Numbered from the stretch's first letter, positions 10,457 through 19,315 are shown. The stretch is DNA of 64,000 nt from Planktotalea arctica (GCF_002105285.1 NZ_MUHR01000001.1:248001-312000), one strand, 5' to 3'. Translations and numbers: made by a program. Notes: a model not told the origin generated them from the sequence alone.

Positions 10457-11185
10457 ATGGGAATTCTCGACAAACATAAGATCATCGAGACCAATGCGAC
10501 CCTTCTGCTGGTACTCAGCTTTCTGGTCGTCACGATTGGCGGATTGGTGCAAATCGTACCGCTCTTTTATCTGGAGAACACCATCGAGGATGTAGAGGGC
10601 ATGCGCCCCTACACTCCGCTGGAGCTCACCGGGCGCGATATCTACATTCGTGAAGGGTGCTACGTGTGCCACAGCCAGATGATCCGTCCTATGCGGGACG
10701 AGGTCGAACGCTATGGCCACTACTCGCTGGCGGCAGAATCCAAGTACGACCACCCCTTCCAATGGGGCTCCAAGCGCACAGGTCCAGATCTGGCGCGTGT
10801 TGGGGGGCGTTACTCGGACGGATGGCATCAGGACCACTTCCGCGATCCACAATCCGTGGTACCGGAATCGGTGATGCCGAAATATGACCAGCTGGAGCGC
10901 AGGCTCATTGACGGTGAATATATCGGCGATCTGCTGCGCACCCATGCCTTCGTGGGCGTGCCCTATACATCGGACATGATCGAGACAGCGCAGGCCGATT
11001 TTGTGGCGCAAGCTGACCCTGACAGTGACTATGACGGGTTGCTTGAGCGCTACGGCGAGAACGTGAATGTGCGTAACTTTGATGGAGCGCCCGGACTTTC
11101 CGAAATGGACGCTCTGATCGCTTACATGCAGGTGCTGGGCACGATGGTCGATTTCTCGACGTTCACGCCTGACGCCAGCCGATAG
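10457..11185 (+). CDS. ccoO: Cytochrome cbb3 oxidase mono-haem subunit CcoO
   Basis: Membrane-anchored c-type cytochrome that passes electrons from CcoP to CcoN, 242 residues. One N-terminal helix (about residues 14-37) is followed by the covalent haem motif CYVCH (Cys68, Cys71, His72) in the periplasm. The distal Met ligand probably lies in the SVMPKYD segment. A strong Shine-Dalgarno sequence (AAAGGAG) precedes the ATG by about 8 bases. The length and the [12 protein letters not shown] opening are standard for CcoO/FixO. It is the second gene of ccoNOQP, 11 bp before ccoQ. Confidence 0.97.
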   Translation: MGILDKHKIIETNATLLLVLSFLVVTIGGLVQIVPLFYLENTIEDVEGMRPYTPLELTGRDIYIREGCYVCHSQMIRPMRDEVERYGHYSLAAESKYDHPFQWGSKRTGPDLARVGGRYSDGWHQDHFRDPQSVVPESVMPKYDQLERRLIDGEYIGDLLRTHAFVGVPYTSDMIETAQADFVAQADPDSDYDGLLERYGENVNVRNFDGAPGLSEMDALIAYMQVLGTMVDFSTFTPDASR

Positions 11186-11196
11186 GAGAAGCCGAT

Positions 11197-11382
11197 ATGG
11201 AAACCTATTCCTTCCTGCGCGAGTTTGCTGACAGCTGGATGCTTTTGTTCCTGTTTACGTTTTTCTTGGGCATTGTGTTCTGGGTGTTTCGCCCGGGCTC
11301 CAAGAAGACTTACACTGAAACGGCAGACATCCCGTTCCGGCACGACGACAAACCCATCCTTGATGAGGAGGCCCGGAAATGA
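11197..11382 (+). CDS. ccoQ: Cytochrome cbb3 oxidase small subunit CcoQ
   Basis: Single-helix membrane protein of 61 residues that stabilises the cbb3 complex. The helix spans about residues 14-32 ([17 protein letters not shown]), followed by the FRPGSKKTY segment typical of CcoQ/FixQ and an acidic cytoplasmic tail. A GGAGAAGCC ribosome-binding region precedes the ATG. Its stop overlaps the start of ccoP by 4 bp (ATGA), so the two are translationally coupled. Confidence 0.93.
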   Translation: METYSFLREFADSWMLLFLFTFFLGIVFWVFRPGSKKTYTETADIPFRHDDKPILDEEARK

Positions 11383-12257
11383 GCAAGAAACCTATCAAGA
11401 AAAAGGAAGATCCGGATACCACTGGCCATAGCTGGGACGGTATCGAGGAGTTCAACAATCCCTTGCCGCGCTGGTGGCTGTGGACCTTCTACGCCTGTAT
11501 CGTTTGGGCCATCGGTTACACGATCGCCTATCCTGCCTGGCCGATGATCAATTCGGCGACGGCCGGTGTGCTGGGGTATTCGACGCGCGCCGAAGTCGCA
11601 CAAGATATCGCGGCGGTCGATAAGTCGAACGAGGCGATCAATACCAAACTCGCTTCGGTCGAATTGGCGGCGATCGCGGCAGACCCGGAGTTGGAGGGCT
11701 ACGCAAAGTCCGCAGGCGCTGCGGTGTTCCGCACGTGGTGCGCGCAGTGTCACGGTTCCGGCGCGGCGGGTGTTCAGGCTTCGGGCTATCCCAACCTGCT
11801 GGACGATGACTGGCTTTGGGGCGGCACTGTCGAGGACATCCATGCCACCATCAGCCATGGTATCCGCAACGAGACGGACGACGACGCCCGTTTCTCGCAG
11901 ATGCCTGCCTTTGGCGAGATGCTGGAGCCAGAGGAAATCGCCCAAGTGGTCAATTTTGTAATGAGCCTGTCGGGCACGCCGCAAGACGCCGCAATGGTTG
12001 ATGCTGGTACATTGGTCTATGAGGACAACTGCTCAAGCTGCCATATGGACGACGGCACAGGGGACCGCAGCCAAGGCGCGCCCAACCTGACGGACGCCAT
12101 TTGGCTCTATGGTGGCGACTACGACAAGCTGATCCAAACGGTCGAATATAGCCGTTACGGCGTAATGCCTGCCTGGACCGAGCGCCTGTCCGAAGCAGAG
12201 CTTCGTGCGGTGTCGACATATGTCCATGGCCTTGGCGGCGGCGAAGCCTCCGAATAA
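11379..12257 (+). CDS. ccoP: Cytochrome cbb3 oxidase di-haem subunit CcoP
   Basis: Membrane-anchored di-haem cytochrome c that receives electrons from soluble cytochrome c or the bc1 complex for the cbb3 oxidase, 292 residues. An N-terminal cytoplasmic segment with the [17 protein letters not shown] signature precedes one helix (about residues 32-55). Two haem motifs follow: CAQCH (Cys121, Cys124, His125) and CSSCH (Cys218, Cys221, His222). Met ligand candidates sit in the QMPAFG and VMPAW segments. It is the last gene of ccoNOQP and is followed 23 bp later by a strong stem-loop terminator. Confidence 0.97.
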   Translation: MSKKPIKKKEDPDTTGHSWDGIEEFNNPLPRWWLWTFYACIVWAIGYTIAYPAWPMINSATAGVLGYSTRAEVAQDIAAVDKSNEAINTKLASVELAAIAADPELEGYAKSAGAAVFRTWCAQCHGSGAAGVQASGYPNLLDDDWLWGGTVEDIHATISHGIRNETDDDARFSQMPAFGEMLEPEEIAQVVNFVMSLSGTPQDAAMVDAGTLVYEDNCSSCHMDDGTGDRSQGAPNLTDAIWLYGGDYDKLIQTVEYSRYGVMPAWTERLSEAELRAVSTYVHGLGGGEASE

Positions 12258-12280
12258 CGCGGCCCTTCTTTAAACAAACC

Positions 12281-12315
12281 AAAACGCCCGAAGCGAGCCA
12301 GCTTCGGGCGTTTTT
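12281..12315. terminator. Bidirectional Rho-independent terminator after ccoP
   Basis: A perfect 14-bp stem (AAAACGCCCGAAGC at 12281-12294 and GCTTCGGGCGTTTT at 12301-12314) encloses a 6-base loop. T residues follow the stem on the plus strand and A residues precede it, so it can end ccoNOQP transcription rightward and the small minus-strand ORFs leftward. Confidence 0.93.
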
Positions 12316-12426
12316 CTATTTGCGCAGCGCAGCCTTTGCCCAGCGTTTGCCGCGCCAAGGCCAGCCAGTGCTCGCGGCGCGAACGCCTGCAAGGCTTGGA
12401 ACGCGGTAAACGATGGGATCAATCAT
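12316..12426 (-). CDS. Putative 36-residue small protein, second of an overlapping pair
   Basis: A short frame starting with ATG inside the stop region of the upstream micro-ORF (ATGA overlap) and ending in TAG one base before the shared terminator. It encodes MIDPIVYRVPSLAGVR... ending WAKAALRK, a basic peptide with three Trp. The ATGA coupling, the exact fit against the terminator and bacterial-looking codon use are seen in the sequence. No family was recognised. It may be a chance frame, so confidence is moderate to low. Confidence 0.4.
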   Translation of the reverse strand: MIDPIVYRVPSLAGVRAASTGWPWRGKRWAKAALRK

Positions 12427-12563
12427 CGCACGGTGCCTTTGCGGCGCTCAATCGAGGCTTGATCGCTGGGTGTGCTCCAATGGTGCGGCTTGTGCCAACG
12501 CGGCGCATCGCGTTTGTTCTGGTGGCTCGCCCGCATGAAGCTATCTGCAAGAATATGTAACAT
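12423..12563 (-). CDS. Putative 46-residue small protein, first of an overlapping pair
   Basis: Short frame encoding MLHILADSFMRASHQNKRDA... ending in ERRKGTVR; the product is basic and rich in His, Arg and Lys. A plausible Shine-Dalgarno sequence (AAAGGGA, about 6 bases before the ATG) is present on the minus strand. The stop overlaps the start of the next micro-ORF by 4 bp. It is divergent from the LysR gene at 12660 and convergent with ccoP. No family was recognised; the short hydrophobic start (LHILADSF) is too small to call a helix. The arrangement is more suggestive than the sequence itself. Confidence 0.42.
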   Translation of the reverse strand: MLHILADSFMRASHQNKRDAPRWHKPHHWSTPSDQASIERRKGTVR

Positions 12564-12635
12564 TCTGTTTCCCTTTCAGTCTTTGTATGTTCAAGATAGT
12601 CCACAAATGCACGTTAAATCCAGTCAGGAAGAATT

Positions 12636-12652
12636 TTCATATGTTAGCTGAA
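12636..12652. promoter_or_regulatory. Possible LysR operator (TTCA-N9-TGAA)
   Basis: TTCATATGTTAGCTGAA is a dyad with the T-N11-A architecture of LysR sites. It ends 7 bp before the LysR gene and is 73 bp upstream of the divergent micro-ORF. Such a position fits autorepression. The symmetry is seen; the function is inferred. Confidence 0.3.
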
Positions 12653-12659
12653 GTTTAGG

Positions 12660-13541
12660 ATGGAGTGGCGCAACCTTCCCCCGATGTCAGCACTGCGCGC
12701 CTTTGCGGCCTACGCGCAATACGGCTCTTTGCAGCAAGCGGGCGATGCGTTGAACGTCACTCATGCCGCGATCAGCCAGCAGATCAGAAACCTTGAAACC
12801 CGGCTCGGCCTCACGCTCTTGGATCGCAGTGCGCGTCAGGGGCGGCTCAGTGCCGAGGGCAAAGTGCTGGCCGATGTTGTGCTGGCCGGTTTTGACGCGA
12901 TGGCCGAGCAGGTCGCGCAGCTTACGGGCGACGAGGAGGCGCGCCCATTGACAGTGACGACGACGCCCAGCTTCGCGGCCAATTGGCTGGTGCCGCGCCT
13001 TGCAGATTTCCGCATGAAACATCCGGAGATCGACGTGGTGATCGACGCCAACCCTGCGCCCGTCGCGCTTGGTGGCTCAGGCCCCGACGTGGCGATCCGT
13101 TTCGGGCAAGGCGATTGGGCAGGCACAGATGCGCTTTTGCTGATAGCGACGCGCCGCGTCGCAGTGGCTGCGCCCAGCTTCGTGCGCGCGGATCGCCCGG
13201 CCAGTCCCGTCGATCTTGCGCGTTTTCCGATTTTGCAGGAGGTCGGCACCTCGGAAAGCTCGCTTTGGCTGGCCAAACACGGGGTGCCGGAAGCCTGGCA
13301 GGGCGGGCGCATCATCTTGCCGGGTAACCTGACGATTGATGCTGCGCGCATGGGGCAGGGGATTACCGTGACGGCGGAAATCTGGGTGAGATCCGATCTT
13401 GAAAGCGGACGTTTGGTTAAACTTTTCGAGGATGACGAGGATTTCGGTTATTACATTGTGACGCGCGCGAATGCGCTGCGGCCCTCCGCGCGCGCTTTCG
13501 TGAAGTGGCTCGACGCCCAGGCCTCTCATCAACGTGCTTAA
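12660..13541 (+). CDS. LysR-family transcriptional regulator (GcvA/AmpR-like)
   Basis: DNA-binding regulator of 293 residues. The N-terminal winged helix-turn-helix is clear (ALRAFAAYAQYGSLQQAGDALNVTHAAISQQIRNLE), and the PPMSALRAFAA opening is typical of the GcvA/AmpR branch. The effector-binding domain occupies about residues 90-290. The divergent neighbour is the micro-ORF pair at 12316-12563, which would be its conventional target; ccoG starts 99 bp downstream on the same strand. The ligand cannot be told from the sequence. The A-rich spacing before ATG (TTTAGG) gives only a modest ribosome-binding site. Confidence 0.85.
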   Translation: MEWRNLPPMSALRAFAAYAQYGSLQQAGDALNVTHAAISQQIRNLETRLGLTLLDRSARQGRLSAEGKVLADVVLAGFDAMAEQVAQLTGDEEARPLTVTTTPSFAANWLVPRLADFRMKHPEIDVVIDANPAPVALGGSGPDVAIRFGQGDWAGTDALLLIATRRVAVAAPSFVRADRPASPVDLARFPILQEVGTSESSLWLAKHGVPEAWQGGRIILPGNLTIDAARMGQGITVTAEIWVRSDLESGRLVKLFEDDEDFGYYIVTRANALRPSARAFVKWLDAQASHQRA

Positions 13542-13563
13542 AAGTGACTTTAAGAATCGCCAT

Positions 13564-13577
13564 TTGACTTAGGTCAA
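13564..13577. promoter_or_regulatory. FNR-type box upstream of ccoG
   Basis: TTGACTTAGGTCAA is a perfect dyad of TTGAC half sites, one base per half from the FNR consensus. It is 63 bp upstream of the ccoG start, consistent with a site near -40 of the ccoGHIS promoter. Activation by FnrL is inferred from the family and from the matching boxes in this window. Confidence 0.75.
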
Positions 13578-13640
13578 AGAGTTGCGCGGCGCAGCCTGTG
13601 ACAAGCACTGCAATGCTAACGCTTTGAACGGGGTGATTCC

Positions 13641-15077
13641 GTGAGCTCTACCGACAATGAACCCGCACCAAGTCTCTACGCAGCACACGAGCCGATCTTT
13701 CCGCGCCGTGTCACTGGATGGTTTAGAAACCTGAAGTGGATCATCATGATCTTCACTTTGGGTATCTATTATGTGACGCCTTGGATTCGCTGGGATCGTG
13801 GCCCGAACCTTCCCGATCAGGCGGTTTTGATCGATCTGGCCAATCGCCGTTTCTTCTTCTTCTGGATCGAAATCTGGCCGCATGAATTCTATTTCATTGC
13901 CGGTCTTCTGATCATGGCAGGCCTGGGCCTGTTTTTGTTCACTTCTGCTATGGGTCGCGTCTGGTGTGGTTATGCCTGCCCGCAGACCGTCTGGACCGAT
14001 CTGTTCATTCTGGTAGAGCGCTGGATCGAGGGTGATCGCAACGCACGCCTTCGGCTGCACAACCAGAAGAAATGGGATTTGCGCAAAGCGCGATTGCGCC
14101 TGACCAAATGGACAAGTTGGATGATTATCGGGCTTGCCACGGGCGGTGCCTGGGTTTTCTATTTTGCCGATGCGCCCACATTGCTGGTCGATCTGGTGAC
14201 GGGCAACGCCCATCCTATCGCCTACACCACCATTGCGGTTCTGACGGCGACGACCTTTTTCTTTGGTGGGATCGCGCGGGAGCAGATTTGCATTTACGCC
14301 TGCCCATGGCCACGTATCCAAGCGGCGATGATGGACGAGGACACACTTGTCGTCGGCTATCGCACGTGGCGCGGTGAGCCGCGTAAGCACTCCGAAGAAG
14401 TCAAGGCGGGCGAGCCACAGGGCGATTGCATCGATTGCATGGCCTGCGTCAACGTCTGCCCCGTGGGCATTGACATTCGCGACGGTGAGCAGCTCGAGTG
14501 CATCACATGTGCGCTGTGCATCGATGCGTGCGATGATGTGATGGCCAAGATCGGCAAGCCGCGCGGCTTGATCGATTACATGGCGATTTCGGATGAAACG
14601 AACGAGCGTGCGGGCAAGCCGATCAAACCTGTGATGAAACATATCCTGCGCCCGCGCACGATCATGTATACGGCGCTTTGGTCGCTCGTGGGTTTCGGTC
14701 TGGTGTTTGCGCTGTTCATTCGCGCCGATATCGAAATGTCCGTCGCCCCCGTGCGTAACCCGATTTTCGTGACGCTCTCTGATGGTTCCATCCGCAACAC
14801 CTATGATGTGCGCCTGCTAAACAAGCACGGGGAAGATCGCCCATTCCGCTTGTCAGTCGTCGGCGATCCTGCGCTGCGCATCCAGTTGGAGGGCACACCC
14901 TACGAGAGCGTGAATGTACCCGCGGACACCAGTTTCTTGCAAAAAGTCTACGTGATCGCGCCTGCCGGCTCTGATCCTGCTAATTCGGAGCGCACGCAAT
15001 TCCGCCTTTGGGCCGAGGATACGTCCAACGGCGAGCGTGCGCATAAAGACACCATTTTCAACGGAAGGGATAACTGA
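13641..15077 (+). CDS. ccoG: cbb3 oxidase assembly protein CcoG (FixG, polyferredoxin)
   Basis: Membrane iron-sulfur protein of 478 residues, shown in relatives to be a cupric reductase needed for CuB insertion into cbb3 oxidase. It starts with GTG. N-terminal helices hold the CGYACPQTVW motif and a later CPWPRIQAAM segment. Two ferredoxin-type [4Fe-4S] motifs follow (CIDCMACVNVCP and CITCALCIDAC). After a final helix (about residues 340-360) comes the periplasmic FixG C-terminal immunoglobulin-like domain. The stop overlaps the ccoH start by one base (TGATG). An FNR-type box precedes the gene. Confidence 0.95.
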   Translation: MSSTDNEPAPSLYAAHEPIFPRRVTGWFRNLKWIIMIFTLGIYYVTPWIRWDRGPNLPDQAVLIDLANRRFFFFWIEIWPHEFYFIAGLLIMAGLGLFLFTSAMGRVWCGYACPQTVWTDLFILVERWIEGDRNARLRLHNQKKWDLRKARLRLTKWTSWMIIGLATGGAWVFYFADAPTLLVDLVTGNAHPIAYTTIAVLTATTFFFGGIAREQICIYACPWPRIQAAMMDEDTLVVGYRTWRGEPRKHSEEVKAGEPQGDCIDCMACVNVCPVGIDIRDGEQLECITCALCIDACDDVMAKIGKPRGLIDYMAISDETNERAGKPIKPVMKHILRPRTIMYTALWSLVGFGLVFALFIRADIEMSVAPVRNPIFVTLSDGSIRNTYDVRLLNKHGEDRPFRLSVVGDPALRIQLEGTPYESVNVPADTSFLQKVYVIAPAGSDPANSERTQFRLWAEDTSNGERAHKDTIFNGRDN

Positions 15078-15538
15078 TGACCAGTTCCAAACCACTCACA
15101 GGTCGCGGCGTTTTTGCGATATTCGCATCCGCCTTCGCTGTGATCATCACGGTTAATCTGACACTGGCCTATAATGCGGTGAGCACCTTTCCTGGGCTCG
15201 AGGTCAAGAACTCCTATGTTGCGTCGCAAAAGTTTGACGAGAGGCGCACGGCGCAGGAAGGCCTTGGCTGGAGCGTGCGCGCAGATGCTAGCGGCGGGAT
15301 CGTCATGCTTGATATACGCGATGCGCAGGGCCAGCCTGTTCAGGTCGCACACCTTGATGCGACTGTCGGCCGCGCGACGCATGTTAAGGATGATATCTTT
15401 CCCGAGTTTGCCTTTGACGGCTCGGCCTATGTCGCCCGCGCCACGCTTGGTGCAGGTAACTGGAATGTACGCATGAAAGCGATCGCCATCGATGGCACCG
15501 AGTTCAGCCAGCGCGTCATTCTGCATATCAAGGATTGA
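15077..15538 (+). CDS. ccoH: cbb3 oxidase assembly protein CcoH (FixH)
   Basis: Membrane-anchored factor of 153 residues needed for cbb3 assembly. One N-terminal helix (about residues 8-33, VFAIFASAFAVIITVNLTLAY) is followed by NAVSTFPGLEVKNSYVASQKFDE, the hallmark FixH region, and a periplasmic domain that ends in a beta-rich tail (RVILHIKD). It begins one base inside ccoG and ends 4 bp before the ccoI start, consistent with one transcript. Confidence 0.93.
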   Translation: MTSSKPLTGRGVFAIFASAFAVIITVNLTLAYNAVSTFPGLEVKNSYVASQKFDERRTAQEGLGWSVRADASGGIVMLDIRDAQGQPVQVAHLDATVGRATHVKDDIFPEFAFDGSAYVARATLGAGNWNVRMKAIAIDGTEFSQRVILHIKD

Positions 15539-15542
15539 TGCT

Positions 15543-17723
15543 TTGAGCGCCGTTTCCGCCTGTCCTGCCTGCTCTGCTGCGCCAGCCGCAGAAGCCTTGG
15601 CCGCGGCGCAAGCGCCGCGCGAAGTCAATTTGGCGCTGTCCTTGCCCGGCATTCATTGCGCCGCTTGCATTTCATCGGTGGAGCGCGCGCTCAGTGCTTT
15701 TCCGGGTGTGCACGGCGCGCGGGTGAACCTGACGCTGAAACGCGCGCAGATCGAAGCGGACCCCGAAGTCACCGCAGAGCAATTGGCGGCCAAGCTCGAA
15801 ACCCTTGGCTTCGAGGCGCATGAGCTTGACTCAGGTGCGCTCAGGGCGACGGAAACCGATCAGGCAGGGCGCGATTTGTTGATGCGTTTGGCCGTGTCCG
15901 GTTTTGCCTCGATGAACGTGATGCTCTTGTCGGTGGCGGTCTGGTCTGGAGCCGAAGCGGCGACGCGCGATTTGTTCCATTGGCTATCGGCTGCGATCAC
16001 CTTGCCCGCGATCGCGTTTTCGGCGCAGCCTTTCTTTCTACATGCCTATAGCGCGCTGCGTGCCGGGCGCTTGAACATGGATGTACCCATTTCGCTGGCG
16101 ATCGCATTGGCGCTGGTAACCTCACTTTGGGAAACCAGCCTTTCGGGCGAGCATGCCTATTTCGACGCGGCATTAACGCTGACGTTTTTTCTTTTGGCGG
16201 GTCGGTATCTTGATCACCGCGCGCGTGCTGTTGCGCGCTCTGCCGCCGAAGAGCTCGCCGCGCTCGAAGTGCCGCGCGCCTTGCGGTTTGAGGACGGCGC
16301 GCCAGTGCAAGTCAGCGTGTCCGAGCTTCGGATTGGTGATGTGATCTTGGTGCGTCCCGGCGGTCGTATGCCTGTGGACGGGGTGATCAGCGAGGGGCGC
16401 TCGGAATTGGACCGCGCGCTTTTGACGGGCGAAACTCTGCCGGTTCTGGCCGAGCCGGGGCAGGCGGTCAGCGCGGGCGAGGTCAACCTGACCGGGCCTT
16501 TGAACATCCGCGTCACGGCCGTGGGCGAGGACAGTTCGCTCTATCGTATGGCGCAACTGGTGGCGGTCGCGGAGAGCGGTCGCTCGAACTACACCTCGCT
16601 TGCCGATAAGGCTGCGAAACTTTATGCGCCCGGGGTTCATATCCTGTCGGCGCTCAGTTTCCTCGGTTGGCTGATCTATTCGGGCGATATGCGCATGGCG
16701 CTGAACATTGCTGCGGCGGTCCTGATTATCACATGCCCTTGTGCGCTGGGCCTTGCAGTGCCCGCGGTCACCACGGCCGCCTCCGGGCGGCTGTTTCGTA
16801 AAGGCCTGCTGATCAAGGACGGCACCGCGATGGAGCGCTTGGCCAAGGTCGATACGGTGGTTTTCGACAAGACCGGAACGCTGACCCAAGGCCAGCCCAA
16901 GCTGATCAATCTGATGGATCATGACGCGCGCGCGCGCGGCGTCGCCTTTGCGCTGGCCAGCGGCTCTGCGCATCCTTTGGCGCAGGGCGTCGTTGCGGCG
17001 ATGACGGCGACAAAGCTAACACCAGCCCAATTGACGGATATCCGCGAAGTGCCAGGCTATGGCACCGAAGCATATTGGAACGGCGCACGCGTGCGACTTG
17101 GCCGTGCAAGCTGGGTCGGGGCCGAGCAGGGGGAGCGAATTGCCACATGGCTTCAGATTGGCGGTGAGAATCCCGCGCCATTCTATTTTGAGGATGCGCT
17201 GCGCCAAGGCGCGCAAGAGTTGATTGATGATCTCAAGGCCAAGGGCATCGCGATGCATCTGATTTCCGGCGATGCGCTTGCGCCCGTGCGCGCCTTGGCC
17301 AATACGCTCGGTCTGGAAAACTGGAGCGCAAACGCGCTCCCTGTGGAAAAAGCGGATTTTATCAACGCGTTGAAAGCCAAAGGTGCGCATGTGCTAATGG
17401 TGGGCGATGGCTTGAATGATACAGCGGCGCTTAGCACGGCGAACGTGTCGATTTCGCCAGCGTCTGCGCTCGATGCGGCGCGGGTCGCGTCCGATATCGT
17501 TTTGCTGGGTAACACGCTGGCACCCATCGGCGGTGCGATCACCGTCGCGCAAAAGGCGACGTTGCGGATCAAGGAAAACTTTCAAATCGCGACGCTCTAC
17601 AATATCATTGCGGTCCCCTTCGCGATCGCGGGTCTGGCGACACCGCTTATCGCGGCTCTGGCCATGTCCAGTTCGTCCATCACGGTGTCGCTGAACGCTT
17701 TGCGCCTCGGGAGAGAGAAATGA
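15543..17723 (+). CDS. ccoI: Copper-translocating P-type ATPase CcoI (FixI)
   Basis: P1B-type ATPase that exports copper for cbb3 assembly, 726 residues from the TTG at 15543. That start sits 4 bp after ccoH and gives MSAVSACPACSAAP, the cysteine-bearing N-terminus of CcoI; no ATG fits this frame nearby. A heavy-metal domain with GIHCAAC (Cys39, Cys42) follows. The membrane ion site is CPC (ITCPCALGLAVP), the phosphorylation site is DKTGTLTQG, and the hinge is GDGLNDTAAL. The extra pair Cys7/Cys10 is outside the metal domain. Its stop overlaps ccoS by 4 bp. Confidence 0.95.
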   Translation: MSAVSACPACSAAPAAEALAAAQAPREVNLALSLPGIHCAACISSVERALSAFPGVHGARVNLTLKRAQIEADPEVTAEQLAAKLETLGFEAHELDSGALRATETDQAGRDLLMRLAVSGFASMNVMLLSVAVWSGAEAATRDLFHWLSAAITLPAIAFSAQPFFLHAYSALRAGRLNMDVPISLAIALALVTSLWETSLSGEHAYFDAALTLTFFLLAGRYLDHRARAVARSAAEELAALEVPRALRFEDGAPVQVSVSELRIGDVILVRPGGRMPVDGVISEGRSELDRALLTGETLPVLAEPGQAVSAGEVNLTGPLNIRVTAVGEDSSLYRMAQLVAVAESGRSNYTSLADKAAKLYAPGVHILSALSFLGWLIYSGDMRMALNIAAAVLIITCPCALGLAVPAVTTAASGRLFRKGLLIKDGTAMERLAKVDTVVFDKTGTLTQGQPKLINLMDHDARARGVAFALASGSAHPLAQGVVAAMTATKLTPAQLTDIREVPGYGTEAYWNGARVRLGRASWVGAEQGERIATWLQIGGENPAPFYFEDALRQGAQELIDDLKAKGIAMHLISGDALAPVRALANTLGLENWSANALPVEKADFINALKAKGAHVLMVGDGLNDTAALSTANVSISPASALDAARVASDIVLLGNTLAPIGGAITVAQKATLRIKENFQIATLYNIIAVPFAIAGLATPLIAALAMSSSSITVSLNALRLGREK

Positions 17724-17878
17724 ACGTATTGGCTTATCTGATCCCGATTTCACTGATCCTTGGCGGCGTCGGGTTGGCGGCGTTCATATATTCCGTCCGC
17801 ACCAAGCAATATGACGACCCTGACGGCAATGCCGCGCGCATCCTAAGCGATGAGTGGGACGATAGCCCCAAGCCTTAG
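17720..17878 (+). CDS. ccoS: cbb3 oxidase maturation protein CcoS (FixS)
   Basis: Small membrane protein of 52 residues that is required in relatives for cofactor insertion into CcoN. It reads MNVLAYLIPISLILGGVGLA with one helix over about residues 5-24, then AAFIYSVRTKQYDDPDGNAARIL, the conserved CcoS motif. The ATG overlaps the ccoI stop (ATGA). It is the last gene of ccoGHIS, ending 3 bp before the convergent D,D-carboxypeptidase gene. Confidence 0.95.
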   Translation: MNVLAYLIPISLILGGVGLAAFIYSVRTKQYDDPDGNAARILSDEWDDSPKP

Positions 17879-17881
17879 CCT

Positions 17882-19315
17882 TTAAGAACTGGGCGCGATC
17901 ATAAAGCATTGCACGTTGCGTGCTTGAAGGCGGCGGCAGGCCAGATCGGCGCTTTCTCGGGTCATTCCAACGAAATTCGCATCATACCCCGACTTTCGCT
18001 CCGTTACGGTGCGCCGCGCACCGTTCAACGTGCTCATTTCCGCAAGAGCGGTTTTCAGCAATACGCGCTCTGCACGATACCGGTTCGGGTATTTTCCAAT
18101 ATTGATTCCCCAGTGGCGGCCACCTGAGGTAGACAGGCGCGTGACGACTTCGGGGTTCGGCCTTGCCTTGGTTTCAGGTTTTGGTTGGGTCAGTGAGGCC
18201 ATCATCAAGGCCTTTGGCCGGGCTGCCGGTTTGGGCGATTGCAAGACGGCTGCGGTCGATGCGGATGCCGCGTTTGTCACCTGAACGTCGGAGGCAGAGT
18301 TAACCTGCGCTTCGAACAGCGCTTGGCGCACATCATCCTTGAGCGACACCAGAACGGGTGCCCCGTCGACAAGAGATGACCGTGCCTTTGGTCTCGGGCT
18401 TTGCTTTACCGCGCGCACGACGCGAATGGTTTTGGCCGTTGCGCGCGAGCCTCCATAGGCAGGTTTTGCGGGTTTTCTCAGGGCTACTTGGCTGGGCGCG
18501 CGTTTGAAGCCCATGTCGAGCAGTTCTGCGACCCGTGCGTTGCGTGTTGCGGTCGAGCGACCCCCGAAAACCGTAGCGATAATCCGCTCGTTCCCGCGCT
18601 CTGCCGAGGCGACGAGATTGAAGCCGGCGGCGCGGGTGTAACCCGTCTTGATACCATCGGCGCCCTTGTAATTGCTTAGCAATCGGCGGTTCGTGTTAGG
18701 GACCGTCTTGATCCCTGCATCGGTCGTGATGCGCGAGAACAGGTTGTAATATTCGGGGTAGTCGTACAGCATGTGACGCCCGAGGATAGACATGTCGCGT
18801 GCGGTAGACAAATGGCCCGCTTCGGTGAGACCATGTGCGTTCTTGAAGGTAGTTTTCGACATGCCCAGCGCTTTTGCAGTGCGCGTCATACGCCGTGCGA
18901 AAGCCGCTTCGGACCCCTCGAGGATCTCGCCGATGGCGGTCGCCGCGTCGTTGGCCGACTTGACAGCTGAGGCGCGGATGAGGAAGCGGAATTTGATCCG
19001 TTGTCCGGCGCGCAGCCCGAGCTTGGAGGGTTGCTCTGCCGCCGCATTTGCCGAAATTGTCACGGTAGTGTCGAGACCGATCTCGCCGTTCTCGATTGCT
19101 TGGAATGCCACATAAAGCGTCATCATTTTCGTCAGAGATGCGGGGTGCAATCGCGTATCAGCGTTGCGTGCATGCAAGACCTCACCGCTTCGCGCATCCA
19201 TCACGAATGCTGCGTAGGGTGCTGCTGAAACGCTCAAAGGGAGCGCGACGAGCAACCATACAAGTGAGATGACCAATAGCCCTAGTCGGGCCGGCGATGT
19301 GTGCCGTACCTTCAC
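17882..19315 (-). CDS. D-alanyl-D-alanine carboxypeptidase (peptidase S11) with SPOR domain
   Basis: Periplasmic penicillin-binding protein that trims D-Ala from peptidoglycan stem peptides, 477 residues. An N-terminal signal segment ends near VSAAPYAAF. Catalytic motifs are intact: S60-L-T-K63, S120-A-N122 and K222-T-G. A linker rich in Pro, Ala and Lys (about residues 280-390) leads to a C-terminal SPOR domain (WGINIGKYPNRYRAERVLL to CFMIAP) that binds denuded glycan at division sites. The SPOR fusion is common in alphaproteobacteria. A good sigma-70-like promoter lies 75-103 bp upstream. The gene is convergent with ccoS. Confidence 0.93.
   Translation of the reverse strand: MKVRHTSPARLGLLVISLVWLLVALPLSVSAAPYAAFVMDARSGEVLHARNADTRLHPASLTKMMTLYVAFQAIENGEIGLDTTVTISANAAAEQPSKLGLRAGQRIKFRFLIRASAVKSANDAATAIGEILEGSEAAFARRMTRTAKALGMSKTTFKNAHGLTEAGHLSTARDMSILGRHMLYDYPEYYNLFSRITTDAGIKTVPNTNRRLLSNYKGADGIKTGYTRAAGFNLVASAERGNERIIATVFGGRSTATRNARVAELLDMGFKRAPSQVALRKPAKPAYGGSRATAKTIRVVRAVKQSPRPKARSSLVDGAPVLVSLKDDVRQALFEAQVNSASDVQVTNAASASTAAVLQSPKPAARPKALMMASLTQPKPETKARPNPEVVTRLSTSGGRHWGINIGKYPNRYRAERVLLKTALAEMSTLNGARRTVTERKSGYDANFVGMTRESADLACRRLQARNVQCFMIAPSS

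Noticed and set aside
12336-12560. 74-codon plus-strand frame over the micro-ORF pair
   Set aside because: It lacks a ribosome-binding site and family, while the minus-strand pair has coupling and a start signal.
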